This document shows, one piece after another, positions 50,977 through 60,811 of a DNA stretch of 64,000 bases. A model generated the notes under the pieces. The model saw only the letters and a list, made by a program, of their open reading frames with translations, was not told the origin of the DNA and made no database searches. The number at the start of each line of letters is the position of its first letter. The first letter of the stretch is position 1. Source of the stretch: Nostocoides_A vanveenii (GTDB lineage Bacteria; Actinomycetota; Actinomycetes; Actinomycetales; Dermatophilaceae); the NCBI RefSeq assembly GCF_039531165.1, contig NZ_BAAAPN010000105.1, forward strand, positions 28,644-92,643. The letters are read 5' to 3'. Made by a program: the position numbers and the translations under genes.

Positions 50977-52114
50977 CGTGCTGGACGACTTGCGCGCGCG
51001 GTGGGAGATGGGGGAGAAGGTCGGCCTGGCCACGGTCGTCGCCACCTTCCGTTCGGCACCCCGCGCGCCGGGTGCGGCCATGCTCGTCGGCCCAGACGAC
51101 GCCGTCGTCGGTTCGGTCTCCGGCGGGTGTGTCGAGGGCGCGGTCTACGAGCTCGCCAAGACCGTGGTCGAGACGGATTCGCCTGTGCTGCAACGCTATG
51201 GGGTGTCCGACGACGACGCCTTAGCGGTGGGACTGACGTGTGGCGGCATCCTCGACATCTTCGTCGAAGCCGTCTCGCAAGAGGCCTTCCCCGAGCTCGG
51301 CGAGGTCGCCGACGCCATCACCGCGGGCGAGCCGATCGCCGTCGCGACCATCGTCGCCCACCCGCAACCCGAGCGCATCGGACGTCGCGTCCTGGTCCGC
51401 CCCGCGGATGGGAGCGGCCAGGAGGAGGGGAGCGAACGGCGTACGGGACTGTGGTCGGCACGCGCCGACGATGCGGTCCGTGAGGACGCGCGCGGCCTGC
51501 TCGCCGCCGGCCGCAGTGACACCCTCGAATACGGCCCCGACGGCGAGCGGCGCGGCGAGGGCATGCGGGTCTTCGTCAACTCCTTCGCTCCCAAGCCGCG
51601 GATGTTCGTCTTCGGCGCCATCGACTTCGCGGCGGCGGTGGCGCGGATCGGCTCTTTCCTCGGCTACGCCGTCACGGTGTGCGACGCGCGGCCGATCTTC
51701 GCCACTCACAGCCGCTTCCCCGAGGCCGACGAGGTGATCGTCGATTGGCCGCACCGCTATCTCGCCGCGCAGGTCGCCGCGGGCGCGGTCGATCCGCGCA
51801 GTGTCGTCTGCGTGCTCACCCACGACCCGAAGTTCGATGTCCCCGTCCTCGAGCTGGCGCTGCGCCTGGACCTGGCGTACGTCGGTGCGATGGGGTCGAG
51901 GCGCACCCACGACGACCGCTTGGCGCGGCTGCGCGAGGCTGGACTGACCGACGCCGAGCTGGCCCACCTCTCCAGCCCGATCGGCCTCGACCTCGGCGCC
52001 CGGACGCCGGAGGAGACCGCGGTCAGCATCGCCGCGGAGATCATCGCCCTGCGGTGGGGGGGCGCCGGCGAGCGACTGCAAGGCACCGCGGGACCCATCC
52101 ACCACGGCGGCTGA
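50969..52114 (+). CDS. coxF: XdhC/CoxI (CoxF) family maturation protein
   Basis: 381 residues, two domains. N-terminal XdhC/CoxI domain: VVATFRSAPRAPGAAMLVGP and GSVSGGCVEGAVYELAK with the conserved Cys. C-terminal Rossmann-type XdhC domain from about 210: RMFVFGAIDFAAAVARIGSF, VTVCDARPIFATHSRFPEAD, VVCVLTHDPKFDVPVLELAL and AYVGAMGSRRTHDDRLARLR. XdhC proteins bind and sulfurate the molybdenum cofactor for xanthine-dehydrogenase-family enzymes, so this should mature the CoxL subunit encoded downstream. Overlaps coxE by 8 bases. Confidence 0.92.
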   Translation: MRDVLDDLRARWEMGEKVGLATVVATFRSAPRAPGAAMLVGPDDAVVGSVSGGCVEGAVYELAKTVVETDSPVLQRYGVSDDDALAVGLTCGGILDIFVEAVSQEAFPELGEVADAITAGEPIAVATIVAHPQPERIGRRVLVRPADGSGQEEGSERRTGLWSARADDAVREDARGLLAAGRSDTLEYGPDGERRGEGMRVFVNSFAPKPRMFVFGAIDFAAAVARIGSFLGYAVTVCDARPIFATHSRFPEADEVIVDWPHRYLAAQVAAGAVDPRSVVCVLTHDPKFDVPVLELALRLDLAYVGAMGSRRTHDDRLARLREAGLTDAELAHLSSPIGLDLGARTPEETAVSIAAEIIALRWGGAGERLQGTAGPIHHGG

Positions 52115-52166
52115 GCGGCCCGCTCCCGAGCGGCGCGTGATCGCGCACCGGTGTGAGCCACGCCAC

Positions 52167-52172
52167 TAGGGT
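52167..52172 (+). promoter_or_regulatory. Possible -10 box before the carboxylase gene
   Basis: TAGGGT, about 30 bases before ATG 52203, leaving a short leader with AAAGGGAGG as ribosome-binding site. It could allow separate transcription of the carboxylase and cox structural genes. Confidence 0.4.
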
Positions 52173-52202
52173 GGGGTGACTCATGCACGGAAAGGGAGGC
52201 GA

Positions 52203-55200
52203 ATGTTCGCACGCATTGCCGTGGTCAATCGAGGTGAGGCCGCCATGCGCCTCATTCACGCCGTTCGCGATCTGAATGCTGCAGCCCCGGACGGGCCGCC
52301 GATCCAGGTCATCGCGCTGCATACGGACGGCGAGAAGACGGCGATGTTCGTTCGTGAGGCCGATGTCGCCTACAACCTCGGCCCGGCCAGTGCGCGCCCC
52401 TATCTCGACTATGCGGTCCTGGAGAAGGCCCTGACCGAGACCCGCGCCGACGCCGCCTGGGTCGGCTGGGGCTTCGTCGCCGAGGACCCGAACTTCGCCG
52501 AACTCTGCGCCCGCATCAGCGTCACCTTCGTTGGCCCCAGCCCGGAGGCGATGCGTAAGCTCGGCGACAAGATCGGCTCCAAACTGATCGCCGAAGAGGT
52601 CGGTGTGCCCGTCGCCCCGTGGAGTCGGGGCGGCGTCGACACGCTCGAGGAGGCGACCGCGGCCGCGGCCCAGATCGGCTATCCGCTGATGCTCAAGGCG
52701 ACCGCCGGGGGTGGTGGTCGCGGCATCCGGAAGGTCACCACTGACGACGAGCTCGCCGCCGCCTATCAACTGACCCGCGATGAGGCACAGCGCGCTTTCG
52801 GCTCCGGCATCGTCTTCCTGGAGAAGTTGGTCACCGGTGCCCGGCACGTCGAGGTCCAGGTCATCGCCGACGGGCAGGGCACCGCGTGGGCGATCGGCGT
52901 GCGCGACTGCTCGGTTCAACGACGCAATCAGAAGGTCATCGAGGAGTCCTCCTCGGTCGTGATGACCACCGAGCAGGCGACCGTCCTGAAGGAGAGCGCC
53001 GAGCGCCTCGCCATCGCCGTCGGGTATGCCGGGGCGGGCACCGTCGAGTTCCTCTTCCAACCCGCCGACGGCACCTTCGCTTTCCTCGAGGTCAACACCC
53101 GCCTGCAGGTCGAGCACCCGATCACCGAGGTCACCACCGACACCGACCTGGTCAAGCTGCAGTTGCACATCGCCTCCGGTGGGCGCCTGCTTGGCGATAA
53201 GCCACAGGAGCGCGGGCACGCCGTCGAAGCGCGCCTGAATGCCGAGGACCCCGACCGGGACTTCGCCCCTGCACCCGGGCGCATCGCGCATCTCGTCTTC
53301 CCTTCCGGGCCTGGGATCAGGGTGGACACCGGTGTCGGAGAAGGAGATTCGATCCCCGCGGACTTCGACTCGATGATTGCCAAGATCATCGCGTATGGCC
53401 GTGATCGCACCGAGGCGCTCGCCCGCCTGCGTCGCGCCATGGGGGAGACGACGGTGGTCATCGAGGGCGGCGCCACCAACAAGAGCTTCGTGCTCGACCT
53501 GCTCGACCAGCCGGAGGTCATCGACGGATCCGCCGACACCGGGTGGATCGACCGCGTCCGCGGCGAGGGCCGGCTGGTGTCCGACGACCACTCGGCCATC
53601 GCTCTCGTTGCGGCTGGCATCGAGGCCTATGAGGATGCCGAGGAGGTCGAGCGGGCCCGCCTGCTCGCGACCGCCCACGGCGGCCGGCCTCAGGTCCAGC
53701 ACGAGGTCGGGCGGCCCGTCGAGCTCAAACTGCGCGGCGCGGCCTACAAGGTCACGACCTACCGCCTCGGCCCGTCGACCTTCCGTGCCGTCCTGGAGAG
53801 CGCCACAGAGATCAAGACCGCGGAGGTCCAGATCACCCGCCTTGGGCCGTATGCCGCGCGCCTGAGCGTCGGCGACCGCACGTATCGCGTCGTGACCGCG
53901 ACATTCGGACCGGTCCACACCATCGAGGTCGACGGCGTCGCCCACCGGGTCAGCCGCGACGAGGGCGGCGTCATCCGCTCGCAGGCGCCCGCGCTGGTCG
54001 TCGCCACGCCGGTTGCCGTCGGTGCCGAGGTAGCCGCCGGCGCGCCGGTCCTTGTCGTGGAATCGATGAAGATGGAGACCGTCATCCCCGCGCCCTTCGC
54101 CGCGCGCGTCAAGGAGTTGATGGTCAGCACCGGCACCCAAGTCGAGACGGGTGCCCCGATGGCCCGCCTGGAACCTCTCGGCGACGGAAGCGCAGCGGAA
54201 GCGGCAACCGCCGCCGCCCCACTCGACCTGCCGCCCGCGGCGGGTGAGCAATCCGCGGAGGAGGTCATGGCATACGGGCGGACCCTGATGAACGGGATCC
54301 TGCTCGGCTACGACGTCGACGCCAAAGTGGGGGAGGGTGTCCTGCGGAGCTATCTGGCGGCACGCGACACCCTTGTTGCGCAAGGACATTCGCCGATCGC
54401 CGACGAGTTGGGCCTGCTGGCCACGCTGGCGGACTTTGCGGAGCTGAGCCGCAACCGGCCGGTCGAGGAGGACAGGCACGAGGCCGAGCATGCGATCCAT
54501 TCGCCGAGGGAGTTCTTCCACACCTATCTGCGCAGCCTCGACCCCGACCGGGGCGGCTTGCCACAAGGTTTCCGCGACCGGCTCGCCCAGGTGCTGCGGC
54601 ATTACGGCATCGACTCGCTGGACCGCACCCCCGACCTCGAGGGGGCAGTCTTCCGGGTCTTCCTCGCGCAGCAACGCTCGGCCCCGGACGTCCGGATGGC
54701 CACGACGATGCTCCAGCGCTGGCTTCAGGAGCCGCCCCCCGAGGGCGACCTGGCCGACCGCTCGCGGGTGGCGCTCGACCGCGTCGTGCAGGCCACGCAA
54801 CTGCGCTTCCCGCTCATCGGCGATCTCGCGCGCAGCGTGCGCTTCCGCTGGTTCGACCAACCCCGCGTCGACGCCGACCGGGCCAGCGTGCTCGACAGTG
54901 TCGGCCCCGAGTTGGCGGCCATCGACGCATTGCCTGACGGCCCAGAGCGCGCGGCCCGCCTCGAGGCGCTGGCCGATATCCCCGAGCGGATCGTCAGCTT
55001 CCTCGGTCGTCGTCTGCTCGCCGGGACGCCGGAGACCGACCCGATGCTCTCGGTGCTCATCAGGCGGCATTATCGGGAGCACGAGTTACACGATCTGCGT
55101 GAATACACCTCGGCGGCAAGGGCATTCGCGAGCGCTGACTATTCGCTCGATGGCCGCCCGACGCACCTGATCACCACCGAGGGCCGCCTGGACGAGCTGA

Positions 55201-57707
55201 CGCCCGACGGACCGCTGACCACTGCCCTGACCGAGCAGATCGAGGCGGCCCGGGCGGCCAATGATCGCGATCAGGTTGTCGACCTCTATCTCGCTGCACC
55301 CGAGTTGCCCCGCGATGGTGACGCGGCGTCCGAGCAACTGGCTGCCCGGCTCGCGGCGCTGCCCTTCGTCTCTCACCTGCGCCGGATCGCCATCGGGATC
55401 GTGCGCGATGCGGACACCGAGGTCGGTTATGTCACTCTCCGCCCACAGCCCGATGGCAGCCTCGTCGAGGACGACCCGGTCCGCGACGTCCACCCGATGG
55501 TCGGTCGCCGCCTCAACTTGTGGAGACTGCGCGACTTCAAACTGACCAGGCTCGATGCCCCCAAGGACGTCCTGCTGCTCCATTGCGTCGGCCGGGACAA
55601 CCCGGCGGACCAACGCCTGGTGGCCTTAGCGCAGGTGCGTCAGTTCTCCGTCGTCCGCGACGAGAGCGACAAGATCGTCGCGCTGCCGCACGTGGAGCGC
55701 GCTCTCGCCAACTGCCTCGAGGCGATCCGCCGCGCCCGGGCCGCACTCGCGACCCGCGAAAACCGCCTCGATATGAATCACGTCTGGATGCACGTCTGGC
55801 CCCCGGTGTCAGCCGACCTCGAGCAACTCACGGCGATGGAGACCAAGATCGCGCCCCTAACGGCGGGTGCCGGGATCGAGGAGGTCCGCATCGAAGGCCG
55901 CCTGACGGCCGCGGGCGCGCGCGTGGTGCCGATCGTCGTGCGCTTCGGGTATCAGCCAGGGTCCGGCGTCGACTACACCGTTGAGCCTGCCGCCACCACC
56001 AAGCTCGCTCCGCTCGATGCGTATGCCGAGAAGGTCGTCCGCGCGCGACGGCGCGGGATGGTCTATCCCTACGAACTGCACGCCTTCATCACCGGTCAGG
56101 GTGGCACGGTCACCGAGTACGACCTCGACGAGAGCGGCGCTCTCGTGCCGGTGGAGCGGGCATACGGGCTCAATCGCGCGGGCATCATCTGCGCGCTCGT
56201 CTCGACGCCTACTGCCCTTCACCCCGACGGCGTCGCCCGCGTCGTGCTGGCCGGCGATCCGCTGCGGTCATTGGGCTCGATCGCCGAAGCGGAGTGCACC
56301 CGGATCATCGCCGCCCTCGATCTCGCCGAGGAGCTCGGCGTGCCCGTCGAGTGGTTCGCCTTGTCGGCGGGCGCCCGCATCGCGATGGACTCTGGCACCG
56401 AGAATATGGACTGGATCGCCAAGGCGCTCAAGCGGATCGTGGAGTTCACGCAGGACGGGCACGAGATCAACATCGTCGTTGCCGGGATCAACGTCGGGGC
56501 GCAACCGTATTGGAACGCCGAGGCGACCATGCTCATGCATACCAAGGGCATCCTGGTGATGACGCCGGAGAGTGCGATGGTGCTGACCGGCAAACAGTCC
56601 CTGGACTTCTCCGGCGGCGTCAGCGCGGAGGACAACTTCGGCATCGGCGGCTTCGACCGGGTGATGGGCCCCAATGGTCAGGCGCAGTATTGGGCGCGCG
56701 ACCTGGCGGGTGCGCTCGATGTCCTGCTGGAGCACTACGACGCGAGTTATGTCGCGCCGGGGGAGGAGGGCCCGCGGCATGCGCCTACGACCGACCCGGT
56801 CGAGCGCGATGTCACCACCTATCCGCACCGGCTCGACGGCAGCGACTTCACGACCGTCGGCGACATCTGGTCGGCGGCGACCAACCCGGACCGCAAGAAG
56901 GCCTTCGATATCCGCACCGTCATGCGCGCCGTCGCCGACGCCGACCACGACCTGCTCGAGCGCTGGGCGACGATGGCCGACGCCGAGACGGCGGTCGTCA
57001 CCGACACCCGCCTCGGCGGCCATTCCGTCTGCCTGATCGGGATCGAATCCAAGTCCGTTCCACGGCGCGGTTTTCCGCCCACCGACGGGCCCGACACCTA
57101 CACCGCCGGCACCTTGTTCCCGCGCTCGTCGAAGAAGGTCGCCCGGGCGATCAATGCCGCGTCGGGCAACCGGCCAGTCGTTGTCCTGGCCAACCTCTCG
57201 GGCTTCGACGGCTCGCCGGACTCGATGCGCAACCTGCAGCTGGAGTACGGCGCGGAGATCGGCCGGGCCATCGTCAACTTCGACGGCCCGATCGTCTTCG
57301 TCGTCATCTCTCGCTATCACGGCGGCGCCTTCGTCGTCTTCTCCAAGGCGCTCAATCCCCGGATGACGGTGCTCGCCATCGAGGGGTCCTTCGCCTCGGT
57401 GATCGGTGGCGCGCCGGCGGCAGCCGTGGTCTTCGCTCGCGATGTCGACGCCCGGACCTCGGCCGACCCCCGGGTCAAGGATGCCGAGGCCGCCCTCGCC
57501 GCAGCCGGTGAGGACGAGGCCAGCCTGCGGGCCGCTGAGGCGGCGGAGATCCGCTCGGCCGTGCGCGCCGAGATGGTCGGCACGGTGGCCTCGGAGTTCG
57601 ATGGCGTGCACAATATCCACCGCGCTGTCGAGGTCGGATCCGTCGACGAAGTGATTGCGCCGCAGCAGTTGCGGCCCAAGATCATCGCCGTTCTCGATCT
57701 CGGCTGA
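52203..57707 (+). CDS. Single-chain multidomain acyl-CoA carboxylase
   Basis: Biotin-dependent carboxylase of 1,834 residues with all activities on one chain. Biotin carboxylase at 1-450 (KIGSKLIAEEVGVPVAPWS; TAGGGGRGIRKVTTDDELA; FAFLEVNTRLQVEHPITEVT). Biotin carrier with VVESMKMETVIPAPF, biotinyl Lys near residue 623. A long central region (about 690-1290) that I cannot assign. Carboxyltransferase N- and C-halves from about 1300 (VLANLSGFDGSPDSMRN; VISRYHGGAFVVFSKALNPR). This BC-BCCP-central-CT order is that of eukaryotic acetyl-CoA carboxylase and differs from the usual split actinobacterial AccA/AccD enzymes. It makes malonyl-CoA or a related product; the substrate cannot be read. It lies between coxF and coxS on the same strand. 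Confidence 0.9.
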   Translation: MFARIAVVNRGEAAMRLIHAVRDLNAAAPDGPPIQVIALHTDGEKTAMFVREADVAYNLGPASARPYLDYAVLEKALTETRADAAWVGWGFVAEDPNFAELCARISVTFVGPSPEAMRKLGDKIGSKLIAEEVGVPVAPWSRGGVDTLEEATAAAAQIGYPLMLKATAGGGGRGIRKVTTDDELAAAYQLTRDEAQRAFGSGIVFLEKLVTGARHVEVQVIADGQGTAWAIGVRDCSVQRRNQKVIEESSSVVMTTEQATVLKESAERLAIAVGYAGAGTVEFLFQPADGTFAFLEVNTRLQVEHPITEVTTDTDLVKLQLHIASGGRLLGDKPQERGHAVEARLNAEDPDRDFAPAPGRIAHLVFPSGPGIRVDTGVGEGDSIPADFDSMIAKIIAYGRDRTEALARLRRAMGETTVVIEGGATNKSFVLDLLDQPEVIDGSADTGWIDRVRGEGRLVSDDHSAIALVAAGIEAYEDAEEVERARLLATAHGGRPQVQHEVGRPVELKLRGAAYKVTTYRLGPSTFRAVLESATEIKTAEVQITRLGPYAARLSVGDRTYRVVTATFGPVHTIEVDGVAHRVSRDEGGVIRSQAPALVVATPVAVGAEVAAGAPVLVVESMKMETVIPAPFAARVKELMVSTGTQVETGAPMARLEPLGDGSAAEAATAAAPLDLPPAAGEQSAEEVMAYGRTLMNGILLGYDVDAKVGEGVLRSYLAARDTLVAQGHSPIADELGLLATLADFAELSRNRPVEEDRHEAEHAIHSPREFFHTYLRSLDPDRGGLPQGFRDRLAQVLRHYGIDSLDRTPDLEGAVFRVFLAQQRSAPDVRMATTMLQRWLQEPPPEGDLADRSRVALDRVVQATQLRFPLIGDLARSVRFRWFDQPRVDADRASVLDSVGPELAAIDALPDGPERAARLEALADIPERIVSFLGRRLLAGTPETDPMLSVLIRRHYREHELHDLREYTSAARAFASADYSLDGRPTHLITTEGRLDELTPDGPLTTALTEQIEAARAANDRDQVVDLYLAAPELPRDGDAASEQLAARLAALPFVSHLRRIAIGIVRDADTEVGYVTLRPQPDGSLVEDDPVRDVHPMVGRRLNLWRLRDFKLTRLDAPKDVLLLHCVGRDNPADQRLVALAQVRQFSVVRDESDKIVALPHVERALANCLEAIRRARAALATRENRLDMNHVWMHVWPPVSADLEQLTAMETKIAPLTAGAGIEEVRIEGRLTAAGARVVPIVVRFGYQPGSGVDYTVEPAATTKLAPLDAYAEKVVRARRRGMVYPYELHAFITGQGGTVTEYDLDESGALVPVERAYGLNRAGIICALVSTPTALHPDGVARVVLAGDPLRSLGSIAEAECTRIIAALDLAEELGVPVEWFALSAGARIAMDSGTENMDWIAKALKRIVEFTQDGHEINIVVAGINVGAQPYWNAEATMLMHTKGILVMTPESAMVLTGKQSLDFSGGVSAEDNFGIGGFDRVMGPNGQAQYWARDLAGALDVLLEHYDASYVAPGEEGPRHAPTTDPVERDVTTYPHRLDGSDFTTVGDIWSAATNPDRKKAFDIRTVMRAVADADHDLLERWATMADAETAVVTDTRLGGHSVCLIGIESKSVPRRGFPPTDGPDTYTAGTLFPRSSKKVARAINAASGNRPVVVLANLSGFDGSPDSMRNLQLEYGAEIGRAIVNFDGPIVFVVISRYHGGAFVVFSKALNPRMTVLAIEGSFASVIGGAPAAAVVFARDVDARTSADPRVKDAEAALAAAGEDEASLRAAEAAEIRSAVRAEMVGTVASEFDGVHNIHRAVEVGSVDEVIAPQQLRPKIIAVLDLG

Positions 57708-57815
57708 CCCGGATGCGCGAGCCCGTAGTTTCCGGCGGTTCATAAGCCTTGTCACGACCCCTCCGATGGGCCAGGATCGAGCTACAGATCGCCGGCACAA
57801 GGGAGTGACCACGCA

Positions 57816-58280
57816 ATGACGCGCATTACCGTCACGGTGGACGGATCGACGTTCACCGACGATGTCGAACCCCGGACCTTGTTGGTCCACTATCTGCGTG
57901 AGACGCTCGGCAAGACCGGGACGGTGATCGGCTGTGACACCAGCAACTGCGGCGCCTGCACCGTCCACCTCGACGGCCGCAGCGTCAAGTCGTGCAATGT
58001 GCTTGCGGTGCAAGCCGATGGGCACGAGGTCACGACGATCGAGGGCCTCGCACAGAACGGTGAGCTGCACCCGATGCAGCGGGCCTTCCACGAGTGCCAC
58101 GCCCTCCAGTGCGGCTATTGCACACCCGGCATGATCATGCAGGCCATCGACATCCTCAAGGACAACCCCGACCCGAGCGAGGACGAGATCCGCGCCGGCC
58201 TGGAGGGCAATCTGTGCCGGTGCACCGGCTACCACAACATCGTCAAGGCGGTCGCCGCGGCCGCGAAGGCTGGTGAGTGA
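57816..58280 (+). CDS. coxS: Molybdenum hydroxylase [2Fe-2S] subunit
   Basis: Small iron-sulfur subunit, 154 residues. The plant-type ferredoxin cluster ligands are in GCDTSNCGACTVHLDG near residues 42-57 plus a later Cys (SVKSCNVLA). The second cluster, on a helical domain, uses CHALQCGYCTPGMIMQA and CRCTGYHNIVKAV. It passes electrons from the Mo site of CoxL to FAD on CoxM. First of the S-L-M order that marks form II enzymes. GGGAG stands about 10 bases before the ATG. Confidence 0.95.
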   Translation: MTRITVTVDGSTFTDDVEPRTLLVHYLRETLGKTGTVIGCDTSNCGACTVHLDGRSVKSCNVLAVQADGHEVTTIEGLAQNGELHPMQRAFHECHALQCGYCTPGMIMQAIDILKDNPDPSEDEIRAGLEGNLCRCTGYHNIVKAVAAAAKAGE

Positions 58281-58281
58281 G

Positions 58282-60811
58282 ATGTCGGTGAGCCCGGACG
58301 CTCTGGTCGAGATCGCCGAGGAGGTCATCGACGGCGCGCCGCAGGATGACGGCGCCCGGCCCGAGATCGGCAACCGTCGGCTGCGCAAGGAAGATCACCG
58401 CCTGATCACCGGCCGCACTCGGTGGACCGACAACATCATCCTGCCGGGGATGCTGCACCTGGCCATGGTCCGCAGCCCGCACGCGCACGCCAAGATCGTC
58501 TCGATCGACACCGATGCCGCCAAGGCCGCGACGAACGTTCTCGGCGTCTTCACCGCGGCCGACTTCCCCGAAGGCATGGGCGCGTGCGCCAACGCCTGGC
58601 CGATCACGCCCGAGCAGGTCACCCCGGACCACCTGCCCATGATCGGTGACCGGGTCGCCTGCGCCGGCGAGATCGTCGCCGCGGTGGTCGCCCGAAGTGC
58701 CGCCGCGGCACGCGATGCAGCCGAGCTCGTCGATGTCGAATACGACGAGCTGCCAGCGGTTTTCGACGCCCTGGAGGCGATGAAGGACGAGGTCCTCGCG
58801 CACCCCGACAAGGGCACCAACAAGTCCGCCTTCTGGCAGCTCGACTCGGCCAGCGCAGGCTCGGGCGGCGATGTCGAGGAGGCGATCGCCAAGGCCCGCG
58901 AGGACGGCATCGTCATCGAGCGCGAGTACCGCCAGCAGCGGCTGATCCCCGCATTCATGGAGCCGCGCTCCACCGTCGTCGACCCGACCGGCGAACAGAT
59001 CACCATGTGGTCGGCGACTCAGGTCCCGCACATCCTGCGCTTCCTCATCGCGGCGACAACCGGCATACCGGAATCGAAGGTGCGCGTCATCGCCCCCGAT
59101 GTGGGCGGCGGCTTCGGTGGCAAGCTGCAGACGACGCCCGAGGAGTTCATCACACTCGCGGTCGCTCGACGCCTGGGCAAGCCGGTCAAATACACCGAAA
59201 GCCGTTCCGAGTCACTGGTGTCCGCCCCACCACGGCCGCGACCAGTATCAGAAGCTCACGCTCAGCGCGACCAAGGACGGGACCGTCACCGGGCTCAAGG
59301 TCGACCTGATCGCCAACCTCGGAGCGTATGTCGCGGTCGTCGGCGGCGGTGTGCCCGTCCTGGGCGCCTGGATGTTCAACGCGATCTACAAATTCCCGGC
59401 GTATCAGTTCAACTGCCAGACCGTGCTGACCAACACCACCTGGGTCGACGCCTACCGAGGCGCCGGCCGTCCCGAGGCGACCTTCGGGATCGAGCGGATG
59501 ATGGACGAGCTCGCCGCCGAGGTGGGCGTGGATCCGCTGGAGATCCGCGAGAAGAACTGGATCAAGCACGAGGAGTTCCCGTTCACGTCAGTTGCGGGGA
59601 TGACCTACGACTCCGGCAACTACGAGGCAGCCACCGCACGCGCCAAGGACCTCTTCGGCTATGACGAGTTGCGCGCCGAGCAGGCCGCTCGCCGGGAGAG
59701 CAAGGATCCCGTGCAACTCGGGATCGGGGTCTCGACCTTCACCGAGATGTGCGGCCTGGCCCCCTCGCGGGTGCTCGGCTCGCTCAGCTATGGCGCGGGC
59801 GGATGGGAGAACGCGGCCATCCGCATGCTCCCGACCGGCAAGGTCGAGGTCATCACCGGCACCTCGCCGCACGGCCAGGGTCACGAGACGGCATGGAGCC
59901 AGATCGTCGCCGACCGGCTCGGCGTGCCCTTCGAGGACGTCGAAGTCCTGCACGGCGACACCCAGGTCGCCTACAAGGGCCTGGACACCTACGGCTCGCG
60001 CTCGCTGGTCGTGGGCGGCGAGGCAGTGGTCCGCGCGGCTGACAAGGTCATCGAGAAGGCCAAAGCCTTTGCGGCGCACCTGCTGGAAGCCAACCCGGAC
60101 GACCTCGAGTTCGCCGGGGGGCGCTACACCGTCAAGGGCACCGACCAAGGCGTCGGCATCACCGACGTCGCTCTGGCGACCTTTGCCTCGCACAACTACC
60201 CCGAGGGCCTGGAGCCCGGGATCGACGCGGAAGCCACCTTCGACCCCGACAACTTCTCCTTCCCGCACGGGACCCACCTGTGCGCGATGGAGGTCGACAC
60301 CGAGACCGGCGAGACCCGGATGCGGACGTATGTTTGCGTTGACGACATCGGCAATGTCATCAATCCGCTCATCGTCGAAGGACAGGTCCACGGCGGCCTC
60401 GTCCAGGGCATCGCGCAGGCGTTGTGGGAGGAGGCGATTTTCGACGACAACGGCACGCTGGTGACGGGGTCCTTCGTCGACTACACCTTGCCGACGGCGG
60501 CCGACACGATCTCCTTCGTCACTGAGAACACGACCTCTCCGGCGACGTCGAACACCTTGGGCACCAAGGGCGTCGGCGAAGCCGGCACGATCGCCTCCAC
60601 CCCGGCCGTCGTCAACGCGATCGTCGACGCCTTGCGCCCATTGGGGATTCACGACATCCGTATGCCGTGCACCCCCGAGCGTGTCTGGCGCGCCATCGTC
60701 TCGGCCGGCTCCCACGACGGAGCAGCCGCCGACGCAGCCCAGCCCCATTTCCACGACCATGCCCCGAGCAACGCCGATCCCGGCGCCACGGGTGAAGGGA
60801 GCGCGCAGTGA
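58282..60811 (+). CDS. coxL: Form II CoxL-like molybdopterin subunit, one frameshift
   Basis: Large catalytic subunit of a CO-dehydrogenase-type molybdenum hydroxylase, about 842 residues once repaired. The first 312 residues run from IGNRRLRKEDHRLITGRTRW to KYTESRSESLVSA, including APDVGGGFGGKLQTTPEEF. At CCCC 59225-59228 one extra C shifts the frame; dropping it joins to HHGRDQYQKLTLSATKDGTV. The active-site loop is VDAYRGAGRPEATFG. AYRGAGR marks form II, whereas true aerobic CO dehydrogenases have AYxCSFR. TKGVGEAGTIASTPAVVNAI holds the catalytic Glu. Start ATG 58282 or GTG 58273. As written the gene is interrupted; sequencing error at the C run is likely given its otherwise intact state. 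Confidence 0.88.

Noticed and set aside
52041..55082. About 1,000-residue minus-strand open frame opposite the carboxylase
   Set aside because: No family features and fully explained by third-position G/C bias of the carboxylase gene; similar shadows at 56268-58388 and 46939-49113 were also dropped.
58282..60811. Genuine aerobic CO dehydrogenase (form I)
   Set aside because: The active-site loop is AYRGAGR, not AYxCSFR, and the subunit order is S-L-M rather than M-S-L.
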